A DNA stretch of 25,117 nt from Planctomycetaceae bacterium UBA4655 (GTDB taxonomy: Bacteria; Planctomycetota; Planctomycetia; Pirellulales; UBA1268): positions 435 through 25,551 of the forward strand of contig DHLZ01000313.1 in assembly GCA_002405515.1 (NCBI GenBank). Direction: 5' to 3'. The notes under the pieces are model-generated. The model did no database searches. It was not told where the DNA came from and saw only the letters and a program-made list of their open reading frames with translations. Below are positions 16,985 through 25,117 of this stretch, piece by piece (position 1 is the first letter of the stretch; every line of letters starts with the position of its first letter). Both the position numbers and the translations under genes were made by a program.

Positions 16985-17249
16985 CGCAACCCTCCCGGCT
17001 GGCCCCCGGGCCGCCTGCCGGCTCGCCCCCGGCCGTCGTTCGCACCCGCCCGTCGCAGCCTGGCCGAAGCGGTCGCCGGTCGGCCTGCCCTGGGAATACC
17101 AGCGGTTTTCCGCCCGGATTCCCCCCTGCCCCTCTCCCCCCTCAAAAATTTTTTGCCGATGCCGTTTCAGCCACTTGCAGAAAAAGCCACCCACGCCTTA
17201 GACTTCCGTTGAAGCGGGGATTCGCCGAGATTTTCCAGAGGACTTTGCC
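16985..17249. other. Gap with pyrimidine-rich tract upstream of the giant protein
   Basis: No gene seen in 265 bases. A pyrimidine-rich tract (about 17118-17141) runs into an A5T6 block at about 17144-17154, followed by a possible promoter. No clean terminator hairpin for the DUF1080 gene was found. Confidence 0.5.
17175..17204 (+). promoter_or_regulatory. Possible promoter of the giant PEP-CTERM gene
   Basis: TTGCAG (17175-17180) and TAGACT (17199-17204) with an 18-base spacer, about 45 bases before the ATG. The -10 matches four of six bases and the -35 three of six, so this is weak. Confidence 0.25.
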
Positions 17250-20200
17250 ATGGGCCGCAAACCGTTCGTCCGTCTGCTCAAAGCCGCCGCAATCGCAGTC
17301 ATGCTGACGTGTGCCGGGCCGGTCGCCCACGCGCAGAACAACGTCACGTGGACCGGAACTTCCTCCACCTCGTGGAGTGGCGCGTCGAACTGGTCAACGC
17401 TCGCCCAGCCCCCGTCAGGTGCCTTTCTCTACTTCAGCGGCGGCGCCTCGGCGAACACGACGTCGAACAACGACCTGTCGGGCCTCTCGCTCTCGGGCCT
17501 CACGTTCCTCGCCAGCACGTTCACCAGCCCGCTCACTCTCAGCGGCAGCGCGCTCACGCTGTCGGCAACGACCACGACCGGCGCCAGTTTCGTTCGCACC
17601 TCCGGTTCCACGGTCACCGTCACTCGAGCCAATCATGGACTCGTAACCGGCCAGTTCGTGAGCTCAACCTCGAGTGTAGGCGGCTACAACACGATCGCCC
17701 AAGTGACCGTGGTGGACGCCAACACGTTCACCTACACCGGCGTCAGTACAGGATCGTTGACCACCGTCACCGGCACCTACACCCCGGCGACGATCAACAA
17801 CCTCAACACGAACGCCGGCCGAAACGTCACGATCGGCAATAACCTCTCCCTCTCGAACGCCCAGGTGTGGGCCTCCGCCTCCAGCACCAACGCCATCACG
17901 ATCGTCTCGGGGAATCTTTCCGGCAGCGGAAATCTCACGATCGCGGGCGGTGCCGCTTCGACCGGGACCCAACTGCCAAACTTCCGGCTCACCGGCAATA
18001 ACAGCAGCTACAGCGGCACGATCAATTTCTCTGGTAACGGCAGCGTGCTCCTCGGCAGCACCGCCGCCATGACCGGCGGCCTGATCGACGCCAGCACCGG
18101 CGGGCAAAACCTGTGGCTGACAGGCGGCAGCGGCACCTACACGTTCGGTATCGACGGCGTGGAGCCCAGTGGTGCCCGGGTGAGGTTCGGCACCGCCGCC
18201 GGAATCTTTCTCACAGGCACCAACGTTTCCTGGGATCCGGGGAACGGCAGCAACTACTTCTGGTCGGGCACCTCCTCGACCGTGCTTCGTTTCGGCGCTA
18301 GCGACGCCCCCACCACGTCAGCGCCGTATCGACTGCTCCTGGGAAACACCAACAGCTCTTTCGTTGTCTCGGGAACAAACAAATCGATCGTCGTTGCTCA
18401 AAACGGCCGCGTGGAGCTGCTTTCCGCCCTCAGCGGCACCGACAGCACGGCCCGGACGTTGAACATAGGTGGTGGTGGTGGTGTTCTCATCCTCCGCACC
18501 CCGGCCAATCCGGGTGGTGGTACAAACAACCTCAACGTGACCGTGTCCGGGACTAGTTCGGCCCTGGAAATCTCAAACATGAATCAGTTGCCTGGGGGCA
18601 ATCTGTCTATTTCCGGTTCTACCGCCGGCAACGTTGGCGTGGTGGTTCTCAACAGCATGACCTTCGATCGGCGCTATGGCACTGGAACCGGACAATGGCA
18701 GCTCACTGGTACCTTTGGTTCAGGCGGCTTCGCCGCGCGGGGTGGCGACTCCACCATCTCCAACTCCGGGACGAGCGCGTTCGACCAAGACTTCACGCTC
18801 GGCACCGCCCTGCTGAATCCCAACGGCACGCTTTATGCCGACAAGGTCGTCACGATCGACCAAGACACTACTCTCACGGCCCAACGGTCGTGGTATCCGG
18901 CAATGCGTACCGGGATCGCCATCGATACATCAGGGCCGAACGTGGTCAATCGAATTACCGGCAACCTGAGTGGTGCGGGGTCGGTGGTTATAGGGCAATC
19001 CGGCACCGCTGGCATTCTAGGCGTGCTCGCCCTCGGTGGCACCAACAACAATTGGACCGGCGCACCGAGTCTTGGGACCGGTGCAAACATCATCAACGCC
19101 GGCACGGGCGGCCTTATTGCACGGTCCGGGTATGTTCAGTTCGAAAAGCCTGAATCGCTGCCAAAGGGAGCGACTTCTGGCACTTCATACATCGCCACCT
19201 ACAGCGCGGGGGGGTCGGATTCTGATAAAACGCCCGTTTGGGCTGCCGGCCTGCAGTTCAAGGGCAGCACTAGCGGCACGGTGTACGATTTGTCGGATAA
19301 TTACAGGTTTCTGCTCTCAAACAACGTTCTAAATCAAATCCCGACGGACCGAGTCGCTGTTGGTTCGGTCTTTGGTGCCACTGGCGGCAAGGTGACGGTT
19401 CAGGGATCGGCCATTCTGCTGAACTTCTCCGGCACTGCGGAAACCACCGGCACCAATTCATTGACTCACGTGGTGTTACAGGTGGCCAGTGGCGCCGAAT
19501 TGACCCTCGGATCCCCGGGCTCTCCGGTTGACTTTATTCCCAGTTGGGGAGCGTCAACCGTGAGCACCACCCCGACGACGTTCCAAGACGCGTCGGGCCT
19601 TCGGTACCTCGCCAAAACGGGTCCGGGAACGCTCGCCCTCAAAAATGTTCGCTACACGAACCTGACGACCTCATCCAACACGTTCGAGCAGTTCCAGGAG
19701 TGGCGGATTGGCTTTAGTTTTAATGATGGCTCATCTGAATTCAACGCCGGTGCCGTCCGTGGCCGCTCGATGAGTGCCGCGAATGCCGACAGCTCCAACT
19801 CGCTCAAGAATTCGTTCGTACGCCTTATGGGTGGGGTCTACGAGATCGATAATTCAGACAAGCAGAGCGGCACACTCGCAGTCAACCTCGGAACGGCCTG
19901 GCAATCCGGGACCACCGTGTTGAACTTTTTTAATAATGCAGTCGCTAATGCTTCTTACGGCGGCGGATTTTCCGCGTTCGGCGATAACGTCGTGGTGACC
20001 CTCAACAGTGGATCCGCTTTGCAGTTTGGTTCAGGTGCAAACTCAGGCCCAACAGCAGGCACAGCAGGCTTTCTGCGGGGTCCCGCCGGGTCGATAGGGC
20101 CGCTCATGTTTGGGTCGCAGACGGCCGATCGTGTCATCACCCTCACGAATGACTTGAATTTCCAAGGCGCGACGCAACGGATTCTCGTCTCAGACAACAC

Positions 20201-23200
20201 GGCGGCCGACGGCGACTATGCCGTGCTGAGTGGCACGTTGAGTAATGGCGGTTTCAACAAGATCGGCCCCGGTCTGCTGGAACTGTCGGCCACCAACACC
20301 ATGTCGGGCACCGTCACCGTCTCGTCCGGCACGCTGCGGTTGAGGAACAATCTGGCCTTGCAGAACGCGATTCTCGACACGTCCGGCACGGGCCGCGTCG
20401 CCATGACCGCTGGGCAGACCTCCCCGACCTTTGGTGGTATTGTCGGCTCCGGAACTCTCTCCCAGGTCTTTCCGGGCTACGACTCCTTCACTGCATTCGG
20501 TTTCAACCCGGCTACGACGGGGACGGTCTCGGTCCCGGTCGTAGCGAACTCTGCTGGGCTGGGCGTGACGAAGATCGGGTCGGGCACGCTGGTATTGGCC
20601 GGTGCCAACACCTACACCGGCACGACGACGGTTGCCGGCGGCGTGCTCTCGCTCGCCAGCGCCAATGCCCTCGGCGCCGGCGGCAACGTGGTCTTCACCG
20701 GCGGCACGCTCCAATTCACCGGCAGCAATACGCTCGACCTCTCGACGCGGGTCGTCGGCAGCACGGGGGCGATGGCGTTCGACACCAACGGCCAAACCGT
20801 CTCGTTCGCCAATCCGCTCGCCGCCTCGAACGTCGGCGGCCTGACGAAGTCGGGTTCCGGCACGCTCAGGGTCGCCGGAGGCAATGCCTTCGCCGGCACG
20901 ACGACCGTGAGCGGGGGCACGCTGCAGGCCGGCGGCTCGGGCACGCCGTTCGGCGCGGGCACGGTGGACCTCGGGAACACCGGCGGCATCCAGCTCGACG
21001 TCAACGGCCAGAACGTGTCGGTGGCCCGGCTGATCAACGGCGGCACGGGGGGCGGCGTGGCGCTGAACTCCGGCACGCTCACGATCGGCGCGACCAGCCT
21101 GAGCGGCACCTACGCAGGCTCGTTCACCGGCCCGGGCTCGGTCGTGAAGGCCGGGGCGGGCGTCTTCACCTACAACCCCGCCGTCTCCACGACGGTCAGC
21201 CTTTCGATCAATCAGGGGCTCGTCTCGATCGCGCCGACGAGCACCACGCGTCTGGAACTCGGCACGATCGGCCGCAGCACCGGGGCCGGCGTGAACTTCG
21301 CGGGGATCGGCACCGGCACGGTTGCCGCGACCAACTCGCTCTCGAACGGCATCATCGGCCCATGGGCGTTGACGGGCACCGGCGCAAACCTCCGCTACGC
21401 GACCATCTCCAGCGACACGTTGGCGAACTACACCGCCGGGACTGCCGTCTCGGGGACCGTCACCGCGACAAATCTTGCCGATACGACCGGCGCGATCAAC
21501 TATGACGTCTCGGCCAGGACCGGCACGGCGGCGGCCACCTTCTCGGGCAACACGATCCGCTACACCGGTGCGTCCGGCACGCTCAATCCGGGTGCGACCT
21601 CGTTCGCCGTCAACGGCCTCATGAACGCGGGCACCGGGTTGTGGACGATCGGCAGCACGGTCGGTTCGTCGGGCACGATCCAAAGCGGCACCACGCGGGA
21701 ACTCGTCGTGGCGACGAACACGCAGGGTGTGACGATCAACAGCGTGATCGCCAACAGCACCTCGGGCTCTTCGGCCCTCACGTTCATCAGCCAGGGCGGC
21801 GGGTTGACCCTCGCGGCCGCCAACATGTTCACGGGCGACATCTACATGTCGGGCAGCGGCTCCGGGCTCACGCTCGGCAGCGGTTCGTTCCACGCGGCGA
21901 CGACGGGCAACGTGTTCCTCTCGCCGGCCGCCACGCTCGCGATCAACAACAACGGCTCGCAGTCGATCGGCACCATCGTCGGCCTGGGTTCGACGCTGAC
22001 GAAGAGCGGCACGGGCCTGCTCACGATGTCGAGTGCGACCTCGTCGTTCACCGGTGCGGTGAGCATCAACGCCGGTGTCGTCTCGGTGTCGTCGCTGGGC
22101 ATGGCTGGCTCGGTCAGCTCGCTGGGCACAGGATCCACGATCAATATCGGCACGTCGAGCACGGCCGCGACGCTCCGCTACACGGGCGGCGGCGACACGA
22201 CCAATCGCGTCGTGAACCTCGCCGGCTCGACGGGCGGCGCCACGCTCGAGGCCAACGGCTCCGGAGCGTGGGTGCTCTCGTCCCCCCTCACGGCCGGCGG
22301 CAACGGTGCCAAGACGCTCACGCTCACCGGCACGAGCACGGCCTTGAACTCGATCGGCGTGATCCCGAACGCGGACGGCAGCACCGTCGTGAGCGTCACA
22401 AAGACCGGCGCTGGCACCTGGCAGCTCACGGGCGCAAGTAGCTACACGGGGCGGCTGCGGGTTCTCGACGGTACGGTTGTCGTGGCGTCCGTCATCGACG
22501 GCGATAACCCTAGTCCTTTTGGAGCGTCGAGCAGCGTCAGCGACGTCCCCGTCATCGGCGATCCAAATCCGACGTCCGGCACCGCGGCATTGCTGACAAC
22601 CGGAACCGTTAACCGGGAATTTTTCGTGGCCGCGGGCGGCGGGGCCCAAGTCGTGGCTCTTGGAGGCAGCGGACCGGGAGTCGCGCGGTTTGAGAATCAG
22701 ATCAGGCTCGGCCGGAGTGTCACGCTGCAGGCATCCACCGGGGGATCCGTTGAGTTTGCAAACACCTGGGTGGACGAGGCAGGTGGTCTGTCGCCTGTCG
22801 TCGGTTTTACGGTCGGCTCGGTAGGCAATAATGGGACGGTGGTTTTGAAAAATTTCCTTCCATTGTCGACGACCGGCGTGACTGTCAACCGCGGCATGCT
22901 ACGGCTGGACTACCAGGATGATTTCGGCGGTCCGATTTGGTATGAGACCCCTGTGACGCTCGGGGACCCAGTTGCAGCCGCAGGCAGCGGGCTCGTCGTG
23001 AACAATATCAACCAATCTCTTTCGAACCTGTCGTTCACGGGCGTTGGCAGCACGGTCAGCAGCATGGCGTCCGGCACGCTGCGGCTGTTCAATGATGGTG
23101 GCACGGCGGCCGTGAACGTGGTCGGTAGCGGAACCGGTCACCAAATCTCGTCGAACGTCGCCCTCGATCAGAACAGCGTGTTCAACGTGGCAGCCTCGGC

Positions 23201-23942
23201 GCGGCTCGCCGTCAGCGGCGTGATCGGCACCGGCTCGAGCGGTGCCAGGACCCTCACCAAGACCGGCCTCGGCACGCTCGAGCTTTCCGGTGCAAACACC
23301 TACTCTGGCGACACGATCGTCAGTCAGGGCTCGCTCGCCGTGAACGGATTCCTCGGGTCGGGCGGCCTCTCCGTCCTGACAGCCGCGACGCTCATGGGCT
23401 CGGGCACGATTGGCGGCGACGCCACGATCTACGGCACTCATTCCCCGGGCAACTCGCCCGACATTCAGACGTTCGCGGGCAACCTCACTTATGCGGGCGG
23501 CACGTCGCAGGTGATCTGGGAGCTGTTGGCCAATACCGCTGCTCTCGGCAGTCGTGGCACTTCTTACGACGGCATCAACGTCACCGGCACGCTCAACTTC
23601 GCCGGTCTGACCACGTTGAACCTTAATTTCGGAGGTTTGGGGACGGGATCGGTGAGCTGGGAGGACTCCTTCTGGGATTCAACCCAGACCTGGCTGCTCT
23701 ACAGCGTCAGTGGCACGACGACCGGCTCCAGCAACTTCCAGCTCGCCAGCAACCCGGGCAGTTGGGTCGATTCGACGGGCCAGGCCTTCTCGGCTTCTAC
23801 CCGTAGCACCAACACGTTCAGTGTCGTGCAGAGTGGCAATAACATCATTCTCCAGTATGTCCCCGAGCCCGCGGCGGTCACCCTTGCCCTGATCGGCATC
23901 GCCGCTTCGGCCTACGCGGCCGTCCGCCGCCGCCGTTCGTGA
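17250..23942 (+). CDS. Giant PEP-CTERM surface protein with autotransporter-type beta-strand repeats
   Basis: A 2230-residue exported protein. It has a signal peptide (about 1-29, ending AHAQ) and a Gly/Ser/Thr/Asn-rich body. Repeats of the PATR type, KxGxGTLxLxGxNTYTGxTxVxxG, are seen near residues 787, 1001, 1105, 1197, 1583, 1716 and 2002, expected to form a long right-handed beta-helix. Near the end HSPGNSPDIQTFAGNLTYAG and a beta-rich segment precede the sorting signal: VPEP, a membrane helix and RRRRS at the C-terminus. That signal is recognised by an exosortase, so the protein should be processed and displayed at the cell surface. No autotransporter beta-barrel is present. AGAGGA lies eight bases upstream of the ATG. 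Base composition changes within the gene. Function is unknown; adhesion or matrix is likely. Confidence 0.93.
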   Translation: MGRKPFVRLLKAAAIAVMLTCAGPVAHAQNNVTWTGTSSTSWSGASNWSTLAQPPSGAFLYFSGGASANTTSNNDLSGLSLSGLTFLASTFTSPLTLSGSALTLSATTTTGASFVRTSGSTVTVTRANHGLVTGQFVSSTSSVGGYNTIAQVTVVDANTFTYTGVSTGSLTTVTGTYTPATINNLNTNAGRNVTIGNNLSLSNAQVWASASSTNAITIVSGNLSGSGNLTIAGGAASTGTQLPNFRLTGNNSSYSGTINFSGNGSVLLGSTAAMTGGLIDASTGGQNLWLTGGSGTYTFGIDGVEPSGARVRFGTAAGIFLTGTNVSWDPGNGSNYFWSGTSSTVLRFGASDAPTTSAPYRLLLGNTNSSFVVSGTNKSIVVAQNGRVELLSALSGTDSTARTLNIGGGGGVLILRTPANPGGGTNNLNVTVSGTSSALEISNMNQLPGGNLSISGSTAGNVGVVVLNSMTFDRRYGTGTGQWQLTGTFGSGGFAARGGDSTISNSGTSAFDQDFTLGTALLNPNGTLYADKVVTIDQDTTLTAQRSWYPAMRTGIAIDTSGPNVVNRITGNLSGAGSVVIGQSGTAGILGVLALGGTNNNWTGAPSLGTGANIINAGTGGLIARSGYVQFEKPESLPKGATSGTSYIATYSAGGSDSDKTPVWAAGLQFKGSTSGTVYDLSDNYRFLLSNNVLNQIPTDRVAVGSVFGATGGKVTVQGSAILLNFSGTAETTGTNSLTHVVLQVASGAELTLGSPGSPVDFIPSWGASTVSTTPTTFQDASGLRYLAKTGPGTLALKNVRYTNLTTSSNTFEQFQEWRIGFSFNDGSSEFNAGAVRGRSMSAANADSSNSLKNSFVRLMGGVYEIDNSDKQSGTLAVNLGTAWQSGTTVLNFFNNAVANASYGGGFSAFGDNVVVTLNSGSALQFGSGANSGPTAGTAGFLRGPAGSIGPLMFGSQTADRVITLTNDLNFQGATQRILVSDNTAADGDYAVLSGTLSNGGFNKIGPGLLELSATNTMSGTVTVSSGTLRLRNNLALQNAILDTSGTGRVAMTAGQTSPTFGGIVGSGTLSQVFPGYDSFTAFGFNPATTGTVSVPVVANSAGLGVTKIGSGTLVLAGANTYTGTTTVAGGVLSLASANALGAGGNVVFTGGTLQFTGSNTLDLSTRVVGSTGAMAFDTNGQTVSFANPLAASNVGGLTKSGSGTLRVAGGNAFAGTTTVSGGTLQAGGSGTPFGAGTVDLGNTGGIQLDVNGQNVSVARLINGGTGGGVALNSGTLTIGATSLSGTYAGSFTGPGSVVKAGAGVFTYNPAVSTTVSLSINQGLVSIAPTSTTRLELGTIGRSTGAGVNFAGIGTGTVAATNSLSNGIIGPWALTGTGANLRYATISSDTLANYTAGTAVSGTVTATNLADTTGAINYDVSARTGTAAATFSGNTIRYTGASGTLNPGATSFAVNGLMNAGTGLWTIGSTVGSSGTIQSGTTRELVVATNTQGVTINSVIANSTSGSSALTFISQGGGLTLAAANMFTGDIYMSGSGSGLTLGSGSFHAATTGNVFLSPAATLAINNNGSQSIGTIVGLGSTLTKSGTGLLTMSSATSSFTGAVSINAGVVSVSSLGMAGSVSSLGTGSTINIGTSSTAATLRYTGGGDTTNRVVNLAGSTGGATLEANGSGAWVLSSPLTAGGNGAKTLTLTGTSTALNSIGVIPNADGSTVVSVTKTGAGTWQLTGASSYTGRLRVLDGTVVVASVIDGDNPSPFGASSSVSDVPVIGDPNPTSGTAALLTTGTVNREFFVAAGGGAQVVALGGSGPGVARFENQIRLGRSVTLQASTGGSVEFANTWVDEAGGLSPVVGFTVGSVGNNGTVVLKNFLPLSTTGVTVNRGMLRLDYQDDFGGPIWYETPVTLGDPVAAAGSGLVVNNINQSLSNLSFTGVGSTVSSMASGTLRLFNDGGTAAVNVVGSGTGHQISSNVALDQNSVFNVAASARLAVSGVIGTGSSGARTLTKTGLGTLELSGANTYSGDTIVSQGSLAVNGFLGSGGLSVLTAATLMGSGTIGGDATIYGTHSPGNSPDIQTFAGNLTYAGGTSQVIWELLANTAALGSRGTSYDGINVTGTLNFAGLTTLNLNFGGLGTGSVSWEDSFWDSTQTWLLYSVSGTTTGSSNFQLASNPGSWVDSTGQAFSASTRSTNTFSVVQSGNNIILQYVPEPAAVTLALIGIAASAYAAVRRRRS

Positions 23943-23950
23943 GCGGGAAA

Positions 23951-24646
23951 TCAGCTCCCGGCCCCGATTGCCGGCAGCCGCTTGCTGGCGGCCGTGCCGC
24001 GGAGGATCGCCCGTTCCCTCGCGTAGAACCCGCGAAGGACCGCGGGGTCGATGCCGAGCTTCCGCCGCAGCTCGCCGAGCGGCCGGTCGAGCATCGAATC
24101 GGCGACGGCGAGGTGGATGTTTCTGACGCCCATCCCGCGGCCCGCCTCGAGGCCGAGGTCGTAGGCCGCCAGGATCTTCCGCGGCATCCGGTAGGGAATT
24201 GGATAGAGGTTCGAGGCCGCGAACTTGAACCACCACTCCTCCGCCCACGACACGGCCTTGGTGCTGCCCATCGTGAATCCGATCACGAACGCCTCGTCCT
24301 GCCCGAGCAGCCCGCGACCGAGCAGCACGTGGATCATGTCGTGGTGGGCGAGATCGACGGCGCCGTGGAGCCGCAGCCAACCGTCCGGATTCTCGAAGAG
24401 CCGCACGATCCAGGGAATCGCCTCGGGCGGCGCTGCGGGGAGCGTGGCGAGCACCTGCCGCATGGTCAGCTCGTCGTTGTCGAGCCCCGGACACCAGTCC
24501 TTCCAGGAGACCTGTGCCGGCACGATCGGCGACGGCGGAGCCGCGGCGGCCGCCATCCGGTTCGCCGGAGAGGCTGACGCCTGGACCCTGCCCGTCTCGT
24601 CCGCCGAACCAATCGCCGTTTTGACCGCCAGTTCGTCGTGTTCCAT
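23951..24646 (-). CDS. Small protein with a Coq4-type HDxxHx11E motif
   Basis: A 231-residue protein without signal peptide or membrane helix. Residues 102-118 read H102 D103 - - H106 and E118, exactly the HDxxHx11E metal motif of Coq4, a ubiquinone-biosynthesis protein. The end, LDRPLGELRRKLGIDP (near 200), also resembles the Coq4 C-terminal LRxELGI segment. An Ala/Pro-rich N-terminus (to about residue 45) looks disordered. I infer membership of the wider Coq4-like superfamily, possibly outside quinone synthesis. An upstream TTG (24658) could extend it by four residues; ATG at 24646 is preferred, though its Shine-Dalgarno is poor. It converges with the giant gene, leaving only eight bases between stops. 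Confidence 0.75.
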   Translation of the reverse strand: MEHDELAVKTAIGSADETGRVQASASPANRMAAAAAPPSPIVPAQVSWKDWCPGLDNDELTMRQVLATLPAAPPEAIPWIVRLFENPDGWLRLHGAVDLAHHDMIHVLLGRGLLGQDEAFVIGFTMGSTKAVSWAEEWWFKFAASNLYPIPYRMPRKILAAYDLGLEAGRGMGVRNIHLAVADSMLDRPLGELRRKLGIDPAVLRGFYARERAILRGTAASKRLPAIGAGS

Positions 24647-24725
24647 GGCCGCCACCAATGGATTATTCGGGGGCGGTCAAGTTTTTTACGCCTCCTCAGC
24701 AGAATTCTGCGCCGGCTGACTTTCC

Positions 24726-24903
24726 CGGAAGCCCGAGGCGCAGTCTTTCCCTGCAGGCGTTTGCTAGACATGCCCGGAAGCCCGAGGCGCAAGTTTCCCT
24801 GCAGGCGAACTCACTGGCTGCACGGAAGCCCGAGGCGCAGGTTTTCCCTGCAGGCGAACTCACTGGCTGCACGGAAGCCCGAGGCGCAAGCCGAGAGGGG
24901 CGT
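24726..24903 (+). repeat. Right tandem array of 48-49 bp units
   Basis: The core CGGAAGCCCGAGGCGCA starts at 24726, 24775, 24823 and 24872. Palindromic CCTGCAGG boxes lie in the first three units (24750, 24798 and 24847). Units 2 and 3 share identical tails (AACTCACTGGCTGCA), while unit 1 differs there. The last core runs into GCCGAGAGGGGCGT, the same outer end as in the left array but inverted to it. Confidence 0.85.
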
Positions 24904-25104
24904 TGACGGAGCCCCGCACATCGATGCCCGGTCATGAATCGCTTTTGAACGATGCCGTATTGCCGCCGGGCGGGCAGACGCATCGTCGCTACGGCGAGGA
25001 TACGCCTGATGCTCCTCAACGTTCCCTACCCCCCCGACCGCGCCCCCCCGGGGCGTTCAGCATCCATGTGCTGGTGCGCCCGCGCTGCACAACCCCGCCG
25101 TCAC

Positions 25105-25117
25105 GGGAGCCCGAGGC
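25105..25117 (+). repeat. Start of a further repeat unit at the window edge
   Basis: GGGAGCCCGAGGC at the last bases matches the unit core with one change, so another array probably begins here and continues beyond the window. Confidence 0.45.

Larger units (their letters stand above)
24659..25117. other. Non-coding region with repeats at the right end
   Basis: No credible gene. It holds the right repeat array (24726-24903), about 200 bases of unique sequence with a C-rich patch near 25029-25050, and the start of one more unit at the border (25107-25117). Confidence 0.65.

Noticed and set aside
20190..22649. An 819-residue antisense open frame within the giant gene
   Set aside because: It mirrors the GC-rich repetitive part of the PEP-CTERM gene and is Arg/Ala/Gly-rich with no recognisable motif; the sense frame has signal peptide, repeats and sorting signal.
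24726..24903. CRISPR-like array
   Set aside because: The intervals between repeats are too short and two are identical, the CCTGCAGG box repeats within them, and no cas gene is nearby.
24696..25019. Small Arg/Ala-rich protein over the right array
   Set aside because: Its sequence is simply the translated repeat units, with no start signal or recognised fold.

Overview
This 25.1 kb window is GC-rich and gene-dense, and it looks like a chromosomal segment of a planctomycete, probably Pirellulales-like. The reasons are three tandem DUF1559 proteins with type II pseudopilin N-termini, a DUF1080 protein, a large PEP-CTERM protein built of autotransporter-type beta-strand repeats, and a kinase-like protein with a membrane anchor. 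The lineage is inferred from gene families, not from a marker gene. I saw no rRNA, tRNA, transposase, phage gene or CRISPR array.

Layout. Bases 1-305 carry no gene but hold a short repeat array. Next come thiC and a di-heme cytochrome c, both on the minus strand, with the cytochrome upstream of thiC. The cytochrome gene diverges from mgtE (Mg2+ transport). mgtE converges with a long transmembrane pseudokinase on the minus strand, which diverges from a glutamate dehydrogenase. The dehydrogenase converges with a minus-strand respiratory pair: a Rieske protein and a cytochrome b fused to a di-heme cytochrome c, whose genes overlap by ATGA. Together these two could form a compact quinol:cytochrome c oxidoreductase. 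A RidA-family gene diverges from the Rieske gene. Then, all on the plus strand, come three DUF1559 genes, a DUF1080 gene and a 2230-residue surface protein. A small minus-strand gene with a Coq4-type metal motif follows, and then a second repeat array.

How the genes relate. Most are housekeeping or energy-metabolism genes. The stretch from about 12.1 to 23.9 kb is a cell-surface or exported-protein block, with prepilin-like proteins, a secreted jelly-roll protein and an exosortase substrate. Two arrays of about 48-50 bp repeats lie near the two ends in opposite orientation, sharing an identical 28-base outer segment. They are the most distinctive non-coding structure here.

Most notable observations: the inverted end arrays, a pseudokinase-to-secretin-like fusion, the cytochrome b-c fusion with b6-type heme spacing, in-frame micro-duplications in several genes, mosaic base composition inside the giant protein, and the Coq4-like motif in an organism group expected to use menaquinone.
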